Part shown: piece by piece, positions 8,108 through 16,901 of the stretch
Layout: the number at the start of each line of letters is the position of its first letter
How positions within the stretch are numbered: the first letter of the stretch is position 1
NCBI GenBank assembly: GCA_910575795.1
Contig: CAJTGE010000010.1
Span: 1 to 64,000, forward strand
DNA: 64,000 bases
Reading direction: 5' to 3'
Source of the DNA: Clostridiaceae bacterium
Lineage (GTDB): Bacteria; Bacillota; Clostridia; Lachnospirales; Lachnospiraceae
Program-made: the position numbers and the translations under genes
The notes under the pieces: generated by a model
What the model saw: only the letters and a program-made list of their open reading frames with translations
Database searches by the model: none
Told to the model about the DNA's origin: nothing

Positions 8108-8174
8108 CGGAAATGGCGGAATTTTCGGGAAATGATGGAAACGGCGGACAATGAAAAGGCAGGAGTGGTTACAA

Positions 8175-9581
8175 ATGCAAAAAAGGGAACAGTACAAACG
8201 GATGCTCCGGTTTCTGCTGTCCGTGTTTTTTCTGGCGGCAGAGACAGGGATGTTTTACTACGTGTGGATGAGCCGCTACAGCGGCCTGATGGAAAAGCCT
8301 TTCCAGAGAAAAGGGAACTGGCTGATGGCGGCCTTTTATGTCCTGTTTCTGGTTCTTTTTGCCCATATGTACAGCGGGTGGAAAATAGGGGCTTTAAAGG
8401 CGTTCCATCTGATTTACTCACAGGGATTAAGCCTTCTTTTTGCAAATGCAATGATGTATGTGGTGATTACCCTGTTGACAAAAAAGTTTCAGGTATTCTG
8501 GCCGCTGCTTCTGATGTTTCTGGCGCAGTGTGTATTTGCCTGCGCGTGGGGAATGTGGAGCACGGGCTGTTACCTGCGGGCTTATCCGCCGAGGCGGGTC
8601 CTGATGGTTTACGGGGATCGCCCGAATACGGGTCTGGCAGGGAAATTCCACAGCCGGGCGGATCGGTTTGTCATTTGCGAGACTATACATATTTCAGAGG
8701 GGATGGAGCGGATTGCGGAAAAAATCAGCCGGTATGAAGGCGTGGTGATCGGGGATATCCCGACGCCGTTTCGGAATAAGATTCTGAAATACTGCTATGA
8801 GAAGTCAGTCAGGACGTATACAAGCCCGAAGATATCGGATATTTTAATCCGCAGCGCGGAAAGCCAGCACTTGTTTGACACCCCAATCCTTTTATCGAGG
8901 AATGTTGGGCTGACGTTTGAGCAAAAGATTGTTAAGCGGATGATTGACATCCTGTTTTCAGGCATTGCGCTGCTGCCGGCCCTGCCCATTATGGGCGCGG
9001 TTGCTTTGTGTATCAGGGCGGAGGACGGCGGAAGCGTGCTCTACAGGCAAAAAAGGCTGACACAGGGAGGGAAGGAGTTTTTCGTGTATAAATTCCGCAG
9101 TATGCGGGAGGATGCGGAAAAAGATGGTATAGCGAGGCTGGCTGGGGAGAGGGATGAGAGGATAACAAAGACCGGCCGGGTCATACGGGCGCTCCGCTTA
9201 GACGAGCTGCCGCAGCTTTTTAATATTTTAAAAGGGGATATGAGCATTGTTGGGCCAAGGCCGGAACGGCCGGAGCTTGCAGAAAAGTATGAAGACCGGA
9301 TTCCGGAGTTTATGTACCGTTTGAAGGTAAAGGCAGGGCTGACCGGATATGCGCAGGTGTACGGGAAATATAATACGACAGCATATGACAAGCTGAGGCT
9401 GGATTTGATGTATATCCAGAATTACAGCCTGAAACAGGATTTTGAGATTATGTTCCGGACCGTACAGATTTTATTTATGAAGGAGAGCACGGAAGGAGTT
9501 GGGGAAGGACAGATTGCGGCAACGGGAGAGGAAGGCAGGGTAAAGAATTCATTGGCTTCTTATAAAGAAAAGACAGGATGA
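8175..9581 (+). CDS. Polyprenyl glycosylphosphotransferase (initiating sugar transferase)
   Basis: Transfers a sugar 1-phosphate from a UDP-sugar to undecaprenyl phosphate, starting repeat-unit assembly at the inner face of the membrane. The N-terminal 130 residues contain several membrane helices, the middle is a CoA-binding-like domain (VLMVYGDRPNTGLAGK), and the C-terminal third is the WbaP/PglC-type catalytic domain: KRMIDILFSGIALLPALPIM, YKFRSMRED, LDELPQLFNILKGDMSIVGP, and GLTGYAQVYG. ATG 8175 has AGGAG 9 bases upstream; an in-frame ATG at 8151 would add eight residues but lacks such a site. First enzyme gene of the locus, followed 10 bases later by a glycosyltransferase. Confidence 0.88.
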   Translation: MQKREQYKRMLRFLLSVFFLAAETGMFYYVWMSRYSGLMEKPFQRKGNWLMAAFYVLFLVLFAHMYSGWKIGALKAFHLIYSQGLSLLFANAMMYVVITLLTKKFQVFWPLLLMFLAQCVFACAWGMWSTGCYLRAYPPRRVLMVYGDRPNTGLAGKFHSRADRFVICETIHISEGMERIAEKISRYEGVVIGDIPTPFRNKILKYCYEKSVRTYTSPKISDILIRSAESQHLFDTPILLSRNVGLTFEQKIVKRMIDILFSGIALLPALPIMGAVALCIRAEDGGSVLYRQKRLTQGGKEFFVYKFRSMREDAEKDGIARLAGERDERITKTGRVIRALRLDELPQLFNILKGDMSIVGPRPERPELAEKYEDRIPEFMYRLKVKAGLTGYAQVYGKYNTTAYDKLRLDLMYIQNYSLKQDFEIMFRTVQILFMKESTEGVGEGQIAATGEEGRVKNSLASYKEKTG

Positions 9582-9591
9582 GGCGCGGGAA

Positions 9592-11298
9592 ATGAAAAAA
9601 GTGATTTTTGTAGCGACGGTTGTAAAACTGCATATTATGGAATTCCATATCCCATACCTGAGACTGTTTCAGGGAATGGGATGGAAGACAGCGGTTGCCG
9701 CGCGCAATGATTATGAGAATCCGGAGGATTGCAGGATCCCCTGCTGTGATACATATTATGACATTCCTTTCTCCAGATCCCCGTTCAGCCCGGAAAATAT
9801 CAGGGCGTACCGGATGCTTAAAGATATTTTGGAGGACGGCGGATATGATATCATCCACTGCCATACGCCGGTGGGGGGAATACTGGCCAGAATAGCGGCA
9901 AAAAGCGCCCGCAGACAGGGGACGAAGGTGATTTATACGGCGCATGGCTTTCATTTTTACAGGGGCGCGCCCCTGATGAACTGGCTTGTCTATTTTCCGG
10001 CTGAGTGGCTCTGTTCTTTTTGGACTGACATCCTGATTACCATAAATAAAGAAGATTACGGATTTGCGGGGAAACATATGCATGCCGGGAGGGTGGAATA
10101 CGTGCCGGGAGTGGGAGTGGATTTGGAGAAATTCGGGGCCTGCTGTGTGGATCGGCAGAAGAAAAGAGCGGAATTGGATGTGCCGTCCAAAGCGGTATGG
10201 ATTTTAACAGTTGGGGAGCTGAGCGCGCGAAAGAACCAGGAGGCATTAATACGGGCGGTTTCCGATATTCCGGACGTATATGTAACGTTCGCCGGGCAGG
10301 GAGATCTGGAAATGCATTTAGACAGGGTGATTCATGATCTGGGTCTTGAGGACAGGGTAAAACTCATCGGTTACCGAACCGATATATCAGAACTGTGCGA
10401 AGCGGCCGATATTTTTGCATTCCCTTCTTTACAGGAGGGGCTGCCGGTAGCCCTGATGGAAGCCATGGCCTGCGGCATGCCCGTCGTGTGCAGCGCAGTC
10501 AGGGGAAATACGGATCTGATTGACAGAGAAGGCGGCGAAATGTTTAATCCATGCAGTGTCGGTGAAATCAGGGAGGCGATCATCCGTATTCTGGCCCGGG
10601 ACCGAAAAAAAATGGGGATGTATAATGCAGAGCGGATCCGGGGATATGACATCGGCCTGGTGATGGAGCGAATGAAGCGTGTTTACGGTTCTGAAATAAC
10701 CAGGGGGGGGTATAGACGGGTCAACACTTTGATATCCAGGGCCATGCTCCGGAGTGAGATTGGATGCAGGACAAATGATACGATGTTACTTTCCGTCGGC
10801 GAACTGAATCAGAACAAGAATCATGAAACAATCATCCGCATACTGGCAAAAATGGGGCGGAAGGATTTTCATTACGCGATCGTCGGCAGCGGACAATTAC
10901 ACGAGTATCTTGAAAATCTGATCAAAGAGCTTGGCATTGCCAAAAATGTACATTTACTGGGCTACCGGCATGATATAAGCGGCTGGTATGCGGCGGCTGA
11001 CATATTTGTATTCCCGTCCCTCAGGGAAGGGCTTTCCGTATCGCTGATGGAGGCTATGGCCAGCGGCCTGCCGTGTGTGGTGGGGCGGATACGGGGGAAT
11101 ACGGATTTGATCCGCGAGGGAAAAGGCGGATGGTATGCCGGATCGGAACAGGAGTATATGGAAAAAATAAACCTTCTGGCCGCCGGACCGGAAAAGAGAA
11201 AACAGATGGGGGCGTACAACCAAAAAGCAGTCAGGGAATACGGGGATGAAGCGGTTATGGAAACAATGAGGGCAATCTATCGGAGTACAGGATTTTGA
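9592..11298 (+). CDS. Family 4 glycosyltransferase with a duplicated C-terminal half
   Basis: Residues 1-368 form a complete GT4 (GT-B fold) enzyme: acceptor half with IIHCHTPVGG and IYTAHGFHFY, then the donor-binding half with PGVGVDLEKF, ARKNQEALIRAV, and EGLPVALMEAMACGMPVV. Residues about 374-568 are a second donor-binding half (SVGELNQNKNHETIIRIL, EGLSVSLMEAMASGLPCVV, RGNTDLI) with no acceptor half of its own. Family members are usually 360-400 residues, so 568 indicates a fusion. The junction coincides with a run of eight G (10703-10710); a slip there would truncate the second half but leave the first enzyme intact. It probably adds an early sugar to the lipid-linked unit. Confidence 0.85.
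   Translation: MKKVIFVATVVKLHIMEFHIPYLRLFQGMGWKTAVAARNDYENPEDCRIPCCDTYYDIPFSRSPFSPENIRAYRMLKDILEDGGYDIIHCHTPVGGILARIAAKSARRQGTKVIYTAHGFHFYRGAPLMNWLVYFPAEWLCSFWTDILITINKEDYGFAGKHMHAGRVEYVPGVGVDLEKFGACCVDRQKKRAELDVPSKAVWILTVGELSARKNQEALIRAVSDIPDVYVTFAGQGDLEMHLDRVIHDLGLEDRVKLIGYRTDISELCEAADIFAFPSLQEGLPVALMEAMACGMPVVCSAVRGNTDLIDREGGEMFNPCSVGEIREAIIRILARDRKKMGMYNAERIRGYDIGLVMERMKRVYGSEITRGGYRRVNTLISRAMLRSEIGCRTNDTMLLSVGELNQNKNHETIIRILAKMGRKDFHYAIVGSGQLHEYLENLIKELGIAKNVHLLGYRHDISGWYAAADIFVFPSLREGLSVSLMEAMASGLPCVVGRIRGNTDLIREGKGGWYAGSEQEYMEKINLLAAGPEKRKQMGAYNQKAVREYGDEAVMETMRAIYRSTGF
10703..10710 (+). repeat. (G)8 homopolymer at the seam of the fused glycosyltransferase
   Basis: Eight consecutive G bases encode Arg-Gly-Gly at residues about 371-373, exactly between the complete GT4 domain and the extra C-terminal half. 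Runs this long are prone to slippage and are rare elsewhere in the window; the only longer one is (G)9 at 22122. Confidence 0.7.
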
Positions 11299-11302
11299 AT
11301 CA

Positions 11303-12430
11303 ATGGAAGAGAAAAAAGCGGTAAAGGTACTGGCAGTCGTATGCCAGATGAACCGGGGCGGCCTGGAAAGCCGGCTGATGGATATTATACGGCAGCTTGA
11401 CTATTCAAGAATCTGTATGGACGTTTATACATACAGGGAGGACAGAGGCGTATTTGATGAGGAAATTCTCAGGGCAGGGGGAACGGTGTATTATAATCCG
11501 CCGCTGTACGCTGGAAATATGCTCTGGTATGCGCATTATTTTAAGAGATTTCTGCTGCGGCATCCGGAATACCGGATCGTACATGCCCATCAGGACGCCT
11601 GGTGTTCAGTTTTTTGCAAAGGGGCCAGCCTGGCCGGCGTACCGGTGCGGATCGCGCATTCCAGGACAGCTATCACAGGCCGGTCCGTTGCGGATTGTGT
11701 GAAAAATGTGATCCGCCTGCCGGCAAGACGGTACGCGACGCATTATTTTGCGGTATCCCGAAAAGCGGGACAGTGGTTATTCGGGGAGAAAAACCTGCGT
11801 CAGGGAAGGGTTCAGATATGGAAAAACGCGATTCACTGCAGGGCGTATACATTTTCACCCCAAATCCGTGAACTATGCCGGACGGAAATGGGATGGGGCG
11901 GCCGGAACATATTGATCCATGTGGGAAACTTTACACCTCCAAAGAACCATATGTTTTTACTGGATATGATAGAGCGTCTTGCCCGGAAGGACAGTTCCTG
12001 GCTGCTGGTATTGGTTGGGGGCGAAGCCGGGATGGGAATTCAAAAGAAAACGGAGGATCAGACGAAGCAGCGGCATTTGGAAAAGCATGTGCGTATATTG
12101 GGCAGCAGGGAGGATGTGCCGGTTCTTCTGCAGGGGGCTGATGTTTTTTGTTTCCCATCCATTTACGAGGGCCTTCCGGGCGCGGTGTTGGAGGCCCAGG
12201 CGGCAGGGCTGCCCTGCGTCGTTTCGGATTCCGTCACGGAAGAGGTAAAGATCCTTGCGTCAACCAGGATGCTCCCCCTGCGGGCCGGAGCCGACGTATG
12301 GGGCGGGGAGATAGAAAAAGCGCTGGATATGAAACGGCGCGATACATATCAGGAAATGCGGGACGCCGGTTTTGACATAGAAACACTGACACAGGAATTA
12401 ATTGAATTTTATGAACAGGCAGGGAGATAA
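11303..12430 (+). CDS. Glycosyltransferase family 4, EpsF-like
   Basis: 375-residue GT-B enzyme. The N-terminal half begins VLAVVCQMNRGGLESRLMDI (the glycine-rich GGxE acceptor motif typical of EpsF-like proteins) and contains IVHAHQDAWC and RIAHSRTA. The donor half has LIHVGNFTPPKNH, ILGSREDVPVLLQGADVFCF and PSIYEGLPGAVLEAQAAGLP, including the conserved EGLP...E pair that binds the nucleotide sugar. Only four bases separate it from the preceding gene and three from the next, so it is within the operon. Sugar specificity cannot be read from sequence. Confidence 0.88.
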   Translation: MEEKKAVKVLAVVCQMNRGGLESRLMDIIRQLDYSRICMDVYTYREDRGVFDEEILRAGGTVYYNPPLYAGNMLWYAHYFKRFLLRHPEYRIVHAHQDAWCSVFCKGASLAGVPVRIAHSRTAITGRSVADCVKNVIRLPARRYATHYFAVSRKAGQWLFGEKNLRQGRVQIWKNAIHCRAYTFSPQIRELCRTEMGWGGRNILIHVGNFTPPKNHMFLLDMIERLARKDSSWLLVLVGGEAGMGIQKKTEDQTKQRHLEKHVRILGSREDVPVLLQGADVFCFPSIYEGLPGAVLEAQAAGLPCVVSDSVTEEVKILASTRMLPLRAGADVWGGEIEKALDMKRRDTYQEMRDAGFDIETLTQELIEFYEQAGR

Positions 12431-12433
12431 ACA

Positions 12434-13747
12434 ATGCTTTATGAAAAAATTGTGCGCCGGGAAGAGAAAATCAGCCTGGTCGGGCTTGGATATGTGGGCA
12501 TGCCGATCGCAGTCGCCTTTTCAAAACAGGCGGACGTGATCGGTTTTGATATTAATGAGAAGAAGATTGCGTGCTACCTGCGCGGGGTTGACCCCACGCA
12601 TGAGGTAGGGGATGAGGGCATCGCAGGCTGCAGCGTGGAATTTACCGCGGATGAAATGAGGCTTAAGGAAGCGAAATTCCACATCGTGGCAGTCCCGACT
12701 CCGGTCAGGGAGGATCACACGCCGGATCTGGGGCCTGTGGAAGGGGCGAGCCGCATCCTGGGGCGGAATCTGACTAAAGGGAGCATTGTGGTCTATGAGT
12801 CAACCGTGTATCCGGGGGTTACGGAGGAAGTCTGCGTCCCCATTCTGGAACAGGAATCAGGGCTTAAATGCGGCGTGGATTTTAAGATCGGTTATTCCCC
12901 GGAGCGGATTAACCCGGGAGATAAGGTACACCGCCTGGAAACCATCGTGAAAATCGTATCCGGCATGGACAGGGAGACGCTGGAGGAGATCGCCGGGGTG
13001 TACGGGCTTGTGGTAAAAGCCGGGGTACACCGGGCGGAGAGCATCCGGGTGGCGGAGGCGGCCAAGGTGATCGAAAACTCCCAGCGGGATATCAACATTG
13101 CCTTTATGAACGAGCTCTCCATCATTTTCAGCAGGATGGGGATTGACACAAAGGCCGTGCTGGAAGCGGCGGGGACGAAATGGAATTTCCTGAATTTCCG
13201 CCCGGGCCTTGTGGGAGGGCATTGTATCGGCGTGGATCCGTATTATCTGACATACCGGGCCGAGCAGCTTGGCTACCACTCCCAGATTATCCTCTCCGGC
13301 CGCCGGATCAATGACGATATGGGGAAATATGTGGCCGAAAGCCTGATCAAGAGCCTGATCCGGGCGGATATCCCGGTTAAAAACGCGGGGGTCGCCATCT
13401 TGGGCTTCACCTTCAAGGAAAACTGTCCGGATACGCGCAATACGAAGGTTATTGATATCGTAAAGGAACTGAGAGAATACGGGATCGAGCCGCTGATTGC
13501 AGATCCGCAGGCCGACGCGGCGGAGGCGGAGCGGTTATACGGGATTTCTTTTGTGGGAATGGAGGAGATCAGGGATGTGGACGCGGTGATACTGGCTGTT
13601 TCCCATAAGGAATTTGAGAAATTATCCCCGGATATGCTGAATGGGTTCTATAAAAAGGAAGCCGCCCGCCGGGTGCTGGCTGATATAAAAGGGATATTGG
13701 ATCGTGAGAAACTTGAGGAGGCAGGGTATCTGTACTGGAGGCTGTAA
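12434..13747 (+). CDS. tviB: UDP-N-acetylhexosamine 6-dehydrogenase (TviB/WbpA family)
   Basis: NAD-dependent two-step oxidation of a UDP-HexNAc to the uronic acid. The Rossmann start SLVGLGYVGMPIAVAFSK, the middle domain ESTVYPGVTEEVC and YSPERINPGDK, the active-site segment GGHCIGVDPYYLTYRAEQLG with the catalytic Cys, and the C-terminal UDP-binding domain (GFTFKENCPDTRNTKV) are all present; 437 residues is normal. The PxRxNPGD and EQLGY features favour the UDP-GlcNAc/GalNAc branch (TviB, WbpA) over UDP-glucose dehydrogenase. With the epimerase downstream it would make UDP-GalNAcA, as in Vi antigen. The gene symbol is a family label, not proof of substrate. Confidence 0.87.
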   Translation: MLYEKIVRREEKISLVGLGYVGMPIAVAFSKQADVIGFDINEKKIACYLRGVDPTHEVGDEGIAGCSVEFTADEMRLKEAKFHIVAVPTPVREDHTPDLGPVEGASRILGRNLTKGSIVVYESTVYPGVTEEVCVPILEQESGLKCGVDFKIGYSPERINPGDKVHRLETIVKIVSGMDRETLEEIAGVYGLVVKAGVHRAESIRVAEAAKVIENSQRDINIAFMNELSIIFSRMGIDTKAVLEAAGTKWNFLNFRPGLVGGHCIGVDPYYLTYRAEQLGYHSQIILSGRRINDDMGKYVAESLIKSLIRADIPVKNAGVAILGFTFKENCPDTRNTKVIDIVKELREYGIEPLIADPQADAAEAERLYGISFVGMEEIRDVDAVILAVSHKEFEKLSPDMLNGFYKKEAARRVLADIKGILDREKLEEAGYLYWRL

Positions 13748-13919
13748 GCGGGATACAAAGGCACAGCAGGAGACGGAAATAAACAGGAGGAGTGGCAGTA
13801 CACAGGGAAACGGGAGACTGGCAGGCGAAAAATCAGAGCCAGCCGCGAAAGCGGCGCAAAGCGGAGAAAAAGCAGAGGCCGCGCCATACCGAATCAGACG
13901 GAAGGAATGATGAAAGACA

Positions 13920-14897
13920 ATGGGATACAGGGATTTAAAATTTGAAGAAGACGCCCTTTTTCTGGTCACAGGCGGGGCGGGCTTTATCGGTTCCAATCTT
14001 TGTGAGGCGATATTGGAGATGGGATACCGGGTGCGCTGCCTGGACAACCTGTCAACCGGAAAAAGGGAGCATGTGGAGATGTTCCGGGGACACAGGAATT
14101 ATGTCTTCCTGGAGGGCGATATTACAGATCTGGAGACATGCGGGAAGGCATGTGAGGGAGTCTGTTATGTACTGCACCAGGCGGCGTGGGGAAGCGTGCC
14201 AAGGAGCATTGAGATGCCGCAGTATTATGAAAAGGTGAATATCGGCGGCGCGCTGAATATGATGGAGGCGGCGAGGAAGCAGGGGGTGAAAAAGTTTGTG
14301 TACGCCTCCAGTTCCTCGGTTTACGGCGATCACCCGCAGCTTCCCAAAAAGGAAGGGCAGGAGGGAACGCTGCTTTCGCCGTATGCTTTGACCAAGCGGG
14401 TGGATGAGGAGTATGGAAGGCTCTATAAGACGCTTTACGGGCTCGACACGTACGGGCTCCGGTATTTCAACGTATTCGGCAGGAGGCAGGATCCGGACGG
14501 GGCTTATGCAGCCGTGATACCGAAATTCATCCGCCAGCTACTGAAGGACGAGCGGCCGGTGATCAACGGGGACGGGAGGCAGAGCCGGGATTTTACCTAT
14601 ATCGAAAACGTGATCGAGGCGAACTTAAGGGCCTGTCTGGCCCCGTCAGAGGCGGCGGGGCAGGCGTTTAACGTGGCGTACGGCGGAAGGGAATACCTGA
14701 TCGATATGTACCGTCATCTGGCAAAGGCGCTTGGGAAGGACATAGAACCAGTATTCGGGCCGGAACGCGCCGGGGATATCCGGCACAGCAATGCGGATAT
14801 ATCGAAGGCCAGGAGTATGCTTGGCTATGCTCCGGAGTGGAGTTTTGAGAGGGGGATTGAGGCGGCGATTGCGTGGTATAAGGAGAATTTGAAATAA
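13920..14897 (+). CDS. tviC: UDP-HexNAc(A) 4-epimerase (TviC/WbpP family)
   Basis: 325-residue extended SDR. The NAD-binding motif is TGGAGFIGSNL, the catalytic pair is in SSSSVYGD and SPYALTKRVDEEY (Tyr-x-x-x-Lys), and HQAAWGSVPRSIEMP is the loop typical of the TviC/WbpP/Gne branch that accepts N-acetylated UDP-sugars. Further SDR segments LRYFNVFGRRQDP and SRDFTYIENVIEAN are intact. It follows the dehydrogenase after a 170-base gap with no gene. Known family role is C4 epimerisation of UDP-GlcNAc or UDP-GlcNAcA; the dehydrogenase neighbour favours UDP-GlcNAcA to UDP-GalNAcA. Confidence 0.85.
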   Translation: MGYRDLKFEEDALFLVTGGAGFIGSNLCEAILEMGYRVRCLDNLSTGKREHVEMFRGHRNYVFLEGDITDLETCGKACEGVCYVLHQAAWGSVPRSIEMPQYYEKVNIGGALNMMEAARKQGVKKFVYASSSSVYGDHPQLPKKEGQEGTLLSPYALTKRVDEEYGRLYKTLYGLDTYGLRYFNVFGRRQDPDGAYAAVIPKFIRQLLKDERPVINGDGRQSRDFTYIENVIEANLRACLAPSEAAGQAFNVAYGGREYLIDMYRHLAKALGKDIEPVFGPERAGDIRHSNADISKARSMLGYAPEWSFERGIEAAIAWYKENLK

Positions 14898-15017
14898 TGA
14901 TAGAATATGCCGCGATACTTGCGCGCTTATTTAAACCATTTTATTCTGGAAGAAACCGGAACTCTGTTGGGAAGTTGGATTGAGTTATAGAAAAATAAGG
15001 TTGCAGGGAGAAAAAGA

Positions 15018-16901
15018 ATGTGTGGAATAGCAGGTTTTTGCAACATGCCGGAGCAATGGAAAGAAAATATAGAGCGGATGAACAACCGGATGCTGCACCG
15101 TGGGCCGGATGAAGGCGGCGTCTGGGCAAATGAAGAAAAAACGGTCGTATTTGGCCACAGGAGATTGTCCATCCTCGATTTAACGCCGGCAGGATCCCAG
15201 CCGATGCTTTCAGCCAGCAAACGATTTGCGGCAGTTTTAAATGGAGAGATTTACAATTTCAAAAAAATGGCGGACAAGCTGATAAAGGATGGAAAAGTGA
15301 CAGCCTTCAGGGGGCATTCCGATACGGAAATTCTTCTCGAATGCATTGAAGCCTACGGTTTTTCTGAGGCTTTAAAGATGACAAAAGGCATGTTCGCCGT
15401 CGCTGTATATGACAGAAAAGAAAGACGGCTGTATCTGGGACGCGACAGGGTGGGAGAGAAACCGCTGTATTATGGTTTTGTGAACGGCTGCTTTTTGTTT
15501 GCTTCGGATATCGCGGCGATTCGGGCTAACCAGAATTTTGTCCCGGAACTGGATCGGGATGCATTAAGCCTGTATTTCCGGTATGGCTATATCCCGGCGC
15601 CGTATACCATCTATAAAAGTGTGAAAAAGCTGGAACCCGGAAACATCCTGGAACTGGACGAGCCATTTACAAAGATCAGGCAGTATAAATACTGGGACAT
15701 GATGGAAGCTGCATTCAAGGGGCAGTCGAATTTATTTAAAGGGACCGAGGACGAGGCGGCGGATCGCCTGGAAGAATTATTATTGGAATCGATCCGGGGG
15801 CAGATGGTTGCAGATGTCCCGGTCGGGGCATTTTTATCAGGAGGAACTGACAGCAGCGTCGTGGCGGCCCTGATGCAGTCCGTTTCTTCTGAGAAAATCA
15901 GGACGTTTTCAATTGGCTTTCAGGAGCAGGCATATAATGAAGCTCCCTATGCGAAGCAGACGGCGCAGTACCTGGGGACAGAGCATACAGAGCTTTACAT
16001 TTCGGATAAGGAGGCAATGGAAGTTATCCCCAGGCTGCCATATATCTATGGCGAGCCGTTTGCGGATTCTTCGCAGATACCGACGTATTTCGTGAGCCGG
16101 CTGGCGAGGGAAAAAGTGACGGTTTCTCTGAGTGGGGATGCGGGCGATGAATTGTTTTGCGGTTATAAAAGCTATGTAGCAGTTAAACAGGTATGGAGAA
16201 AAATTGGAAGAACACCTCTGAAGCTGCGCAGAGCTATTAAAGCAGGGTTGGATAATCAATTTATATGGTCAGTTGAAAGTTTTAATAAAGTAAGGCATTA
16301 TATTGATGCATCCAGCCCGGAAGAACTTTATGAGAGAGCGGGCAATGCGTATCCGCGAATTGACAAGTTAGTAACAGGAGCGAAGATCCCAGCCTTTACC
16401 TTTAATTCATATCCACATGGCTATATTAAAAATGATATTGAGAGCAATATGATGCTGATGGATCTGCTGATGTATCACCCGGATGATATCTTAGTAAAAG
16501 TGGATCGGTCTGGTATGGCGGTTTCATTAGAATCCAGAATTCCGTTCTTAGACAAGGATATCATAGAATATGTCTGGACACTCCCTCTGGCTTTTAAGGC
16601 AGAGGGCGCAGAAAAGAAAAAGATATTAAAGAAGGTATTGTACCGCTATGTGCCGAAAGATATGATGGAACGGCCGAAAAAGGGCTTTTCTGTTCCTGTG
16701 GAGAAATGGATCAGGGAAGGAAAGTTAAGGGATTGGGCGGAAGACATGCTTTCATCCCATACTTTGAAGGCAGAAGGAATATTAAACATCCCGGTCGTGG
16801 AAGATTTATGGAAAAATTTCATAGACAAAGGGGTGGAAGGCAGGAAAATATGGTATCTTCTGATGTTTGAAGAATGGATGAAAGAGAATAGGGCATCATG
16901 A
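15018..16901 (+). CDS. asnB: AsnB-type glutamine-dependent amidotransferase
   Basis: 627 residues with Cys2 as the N-terminal glutaminase nucleophile (MCGIAGFCN), NGEIYNFKKM and the HSDTE loop of class II amidotransferases, and an ATP pyrophosphatase loop AFLSGGTDSSVVAAL in the synthetase domain, followed by VSLSGDAGDELFCGY. Inside polysaccharide loci such proteins (for example WbpS in Pseudomonas O-antigen clusters) amidate a uronic acid. Because this locus encodes a HexNAcA pathway, amidation of that carboxylate is the best reading; free asparagine synthesis is the alternative. The last four bases overlap the next gene (ATGA). Confidence 0.87.
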   Translation: MCGIAGFCNMPEQWKENIERMNNRMLHRGPDEGGVWANEEKTVVFGHRRLSILDLTPAGSQPMLSASKRFAAVLNGEIYNFKKMADKLIKDGKVTAFRGHSDTEILLECIEAYGFSEALKMTKGMFAVAVYDRKERRLYLGRDRVGEKPLYYGFVNGCFLFASDIAAIRANQNFVPELDRDALSLYFRYGYIPAPYTIYKSVKKLEPGNILELDEPFTKIRQYKYWDMMEAAFKGQSNLFKGTEDEAADRLEELLLESIRGQMVADVPVGAFLSGGTDSSVVAALMQSVSSEKIRTFSIGFQEQAYNEAPYAKQTAQYLGTEHTELYISDKEAMEVIPRLPYIYGEPFADSSQIPTYFVSRLAREKVTVSLSGDAGDELFCGYKSYVAVKQVWRKIGRTPLKLRRAIKAGLDNQFIWSVESFNKVRHYIDASSPEELYERAGNAYPRIDKLVTGAKIPAFTFNSYPHGYIKNDIESNMMLMDLLMYHPDDILVKVDRSGMAVSLESRIPFLDKDIIEYVWTLPLAFKAEGAEKKKILKKVLYRYVPKDMMERPKKGFSVPVEKWIREGKLRDWAEDMLSSHTLKAEGILNIPVVEDLWKNFIDKGVEGRKIWYLLMFEEWMKENRAS

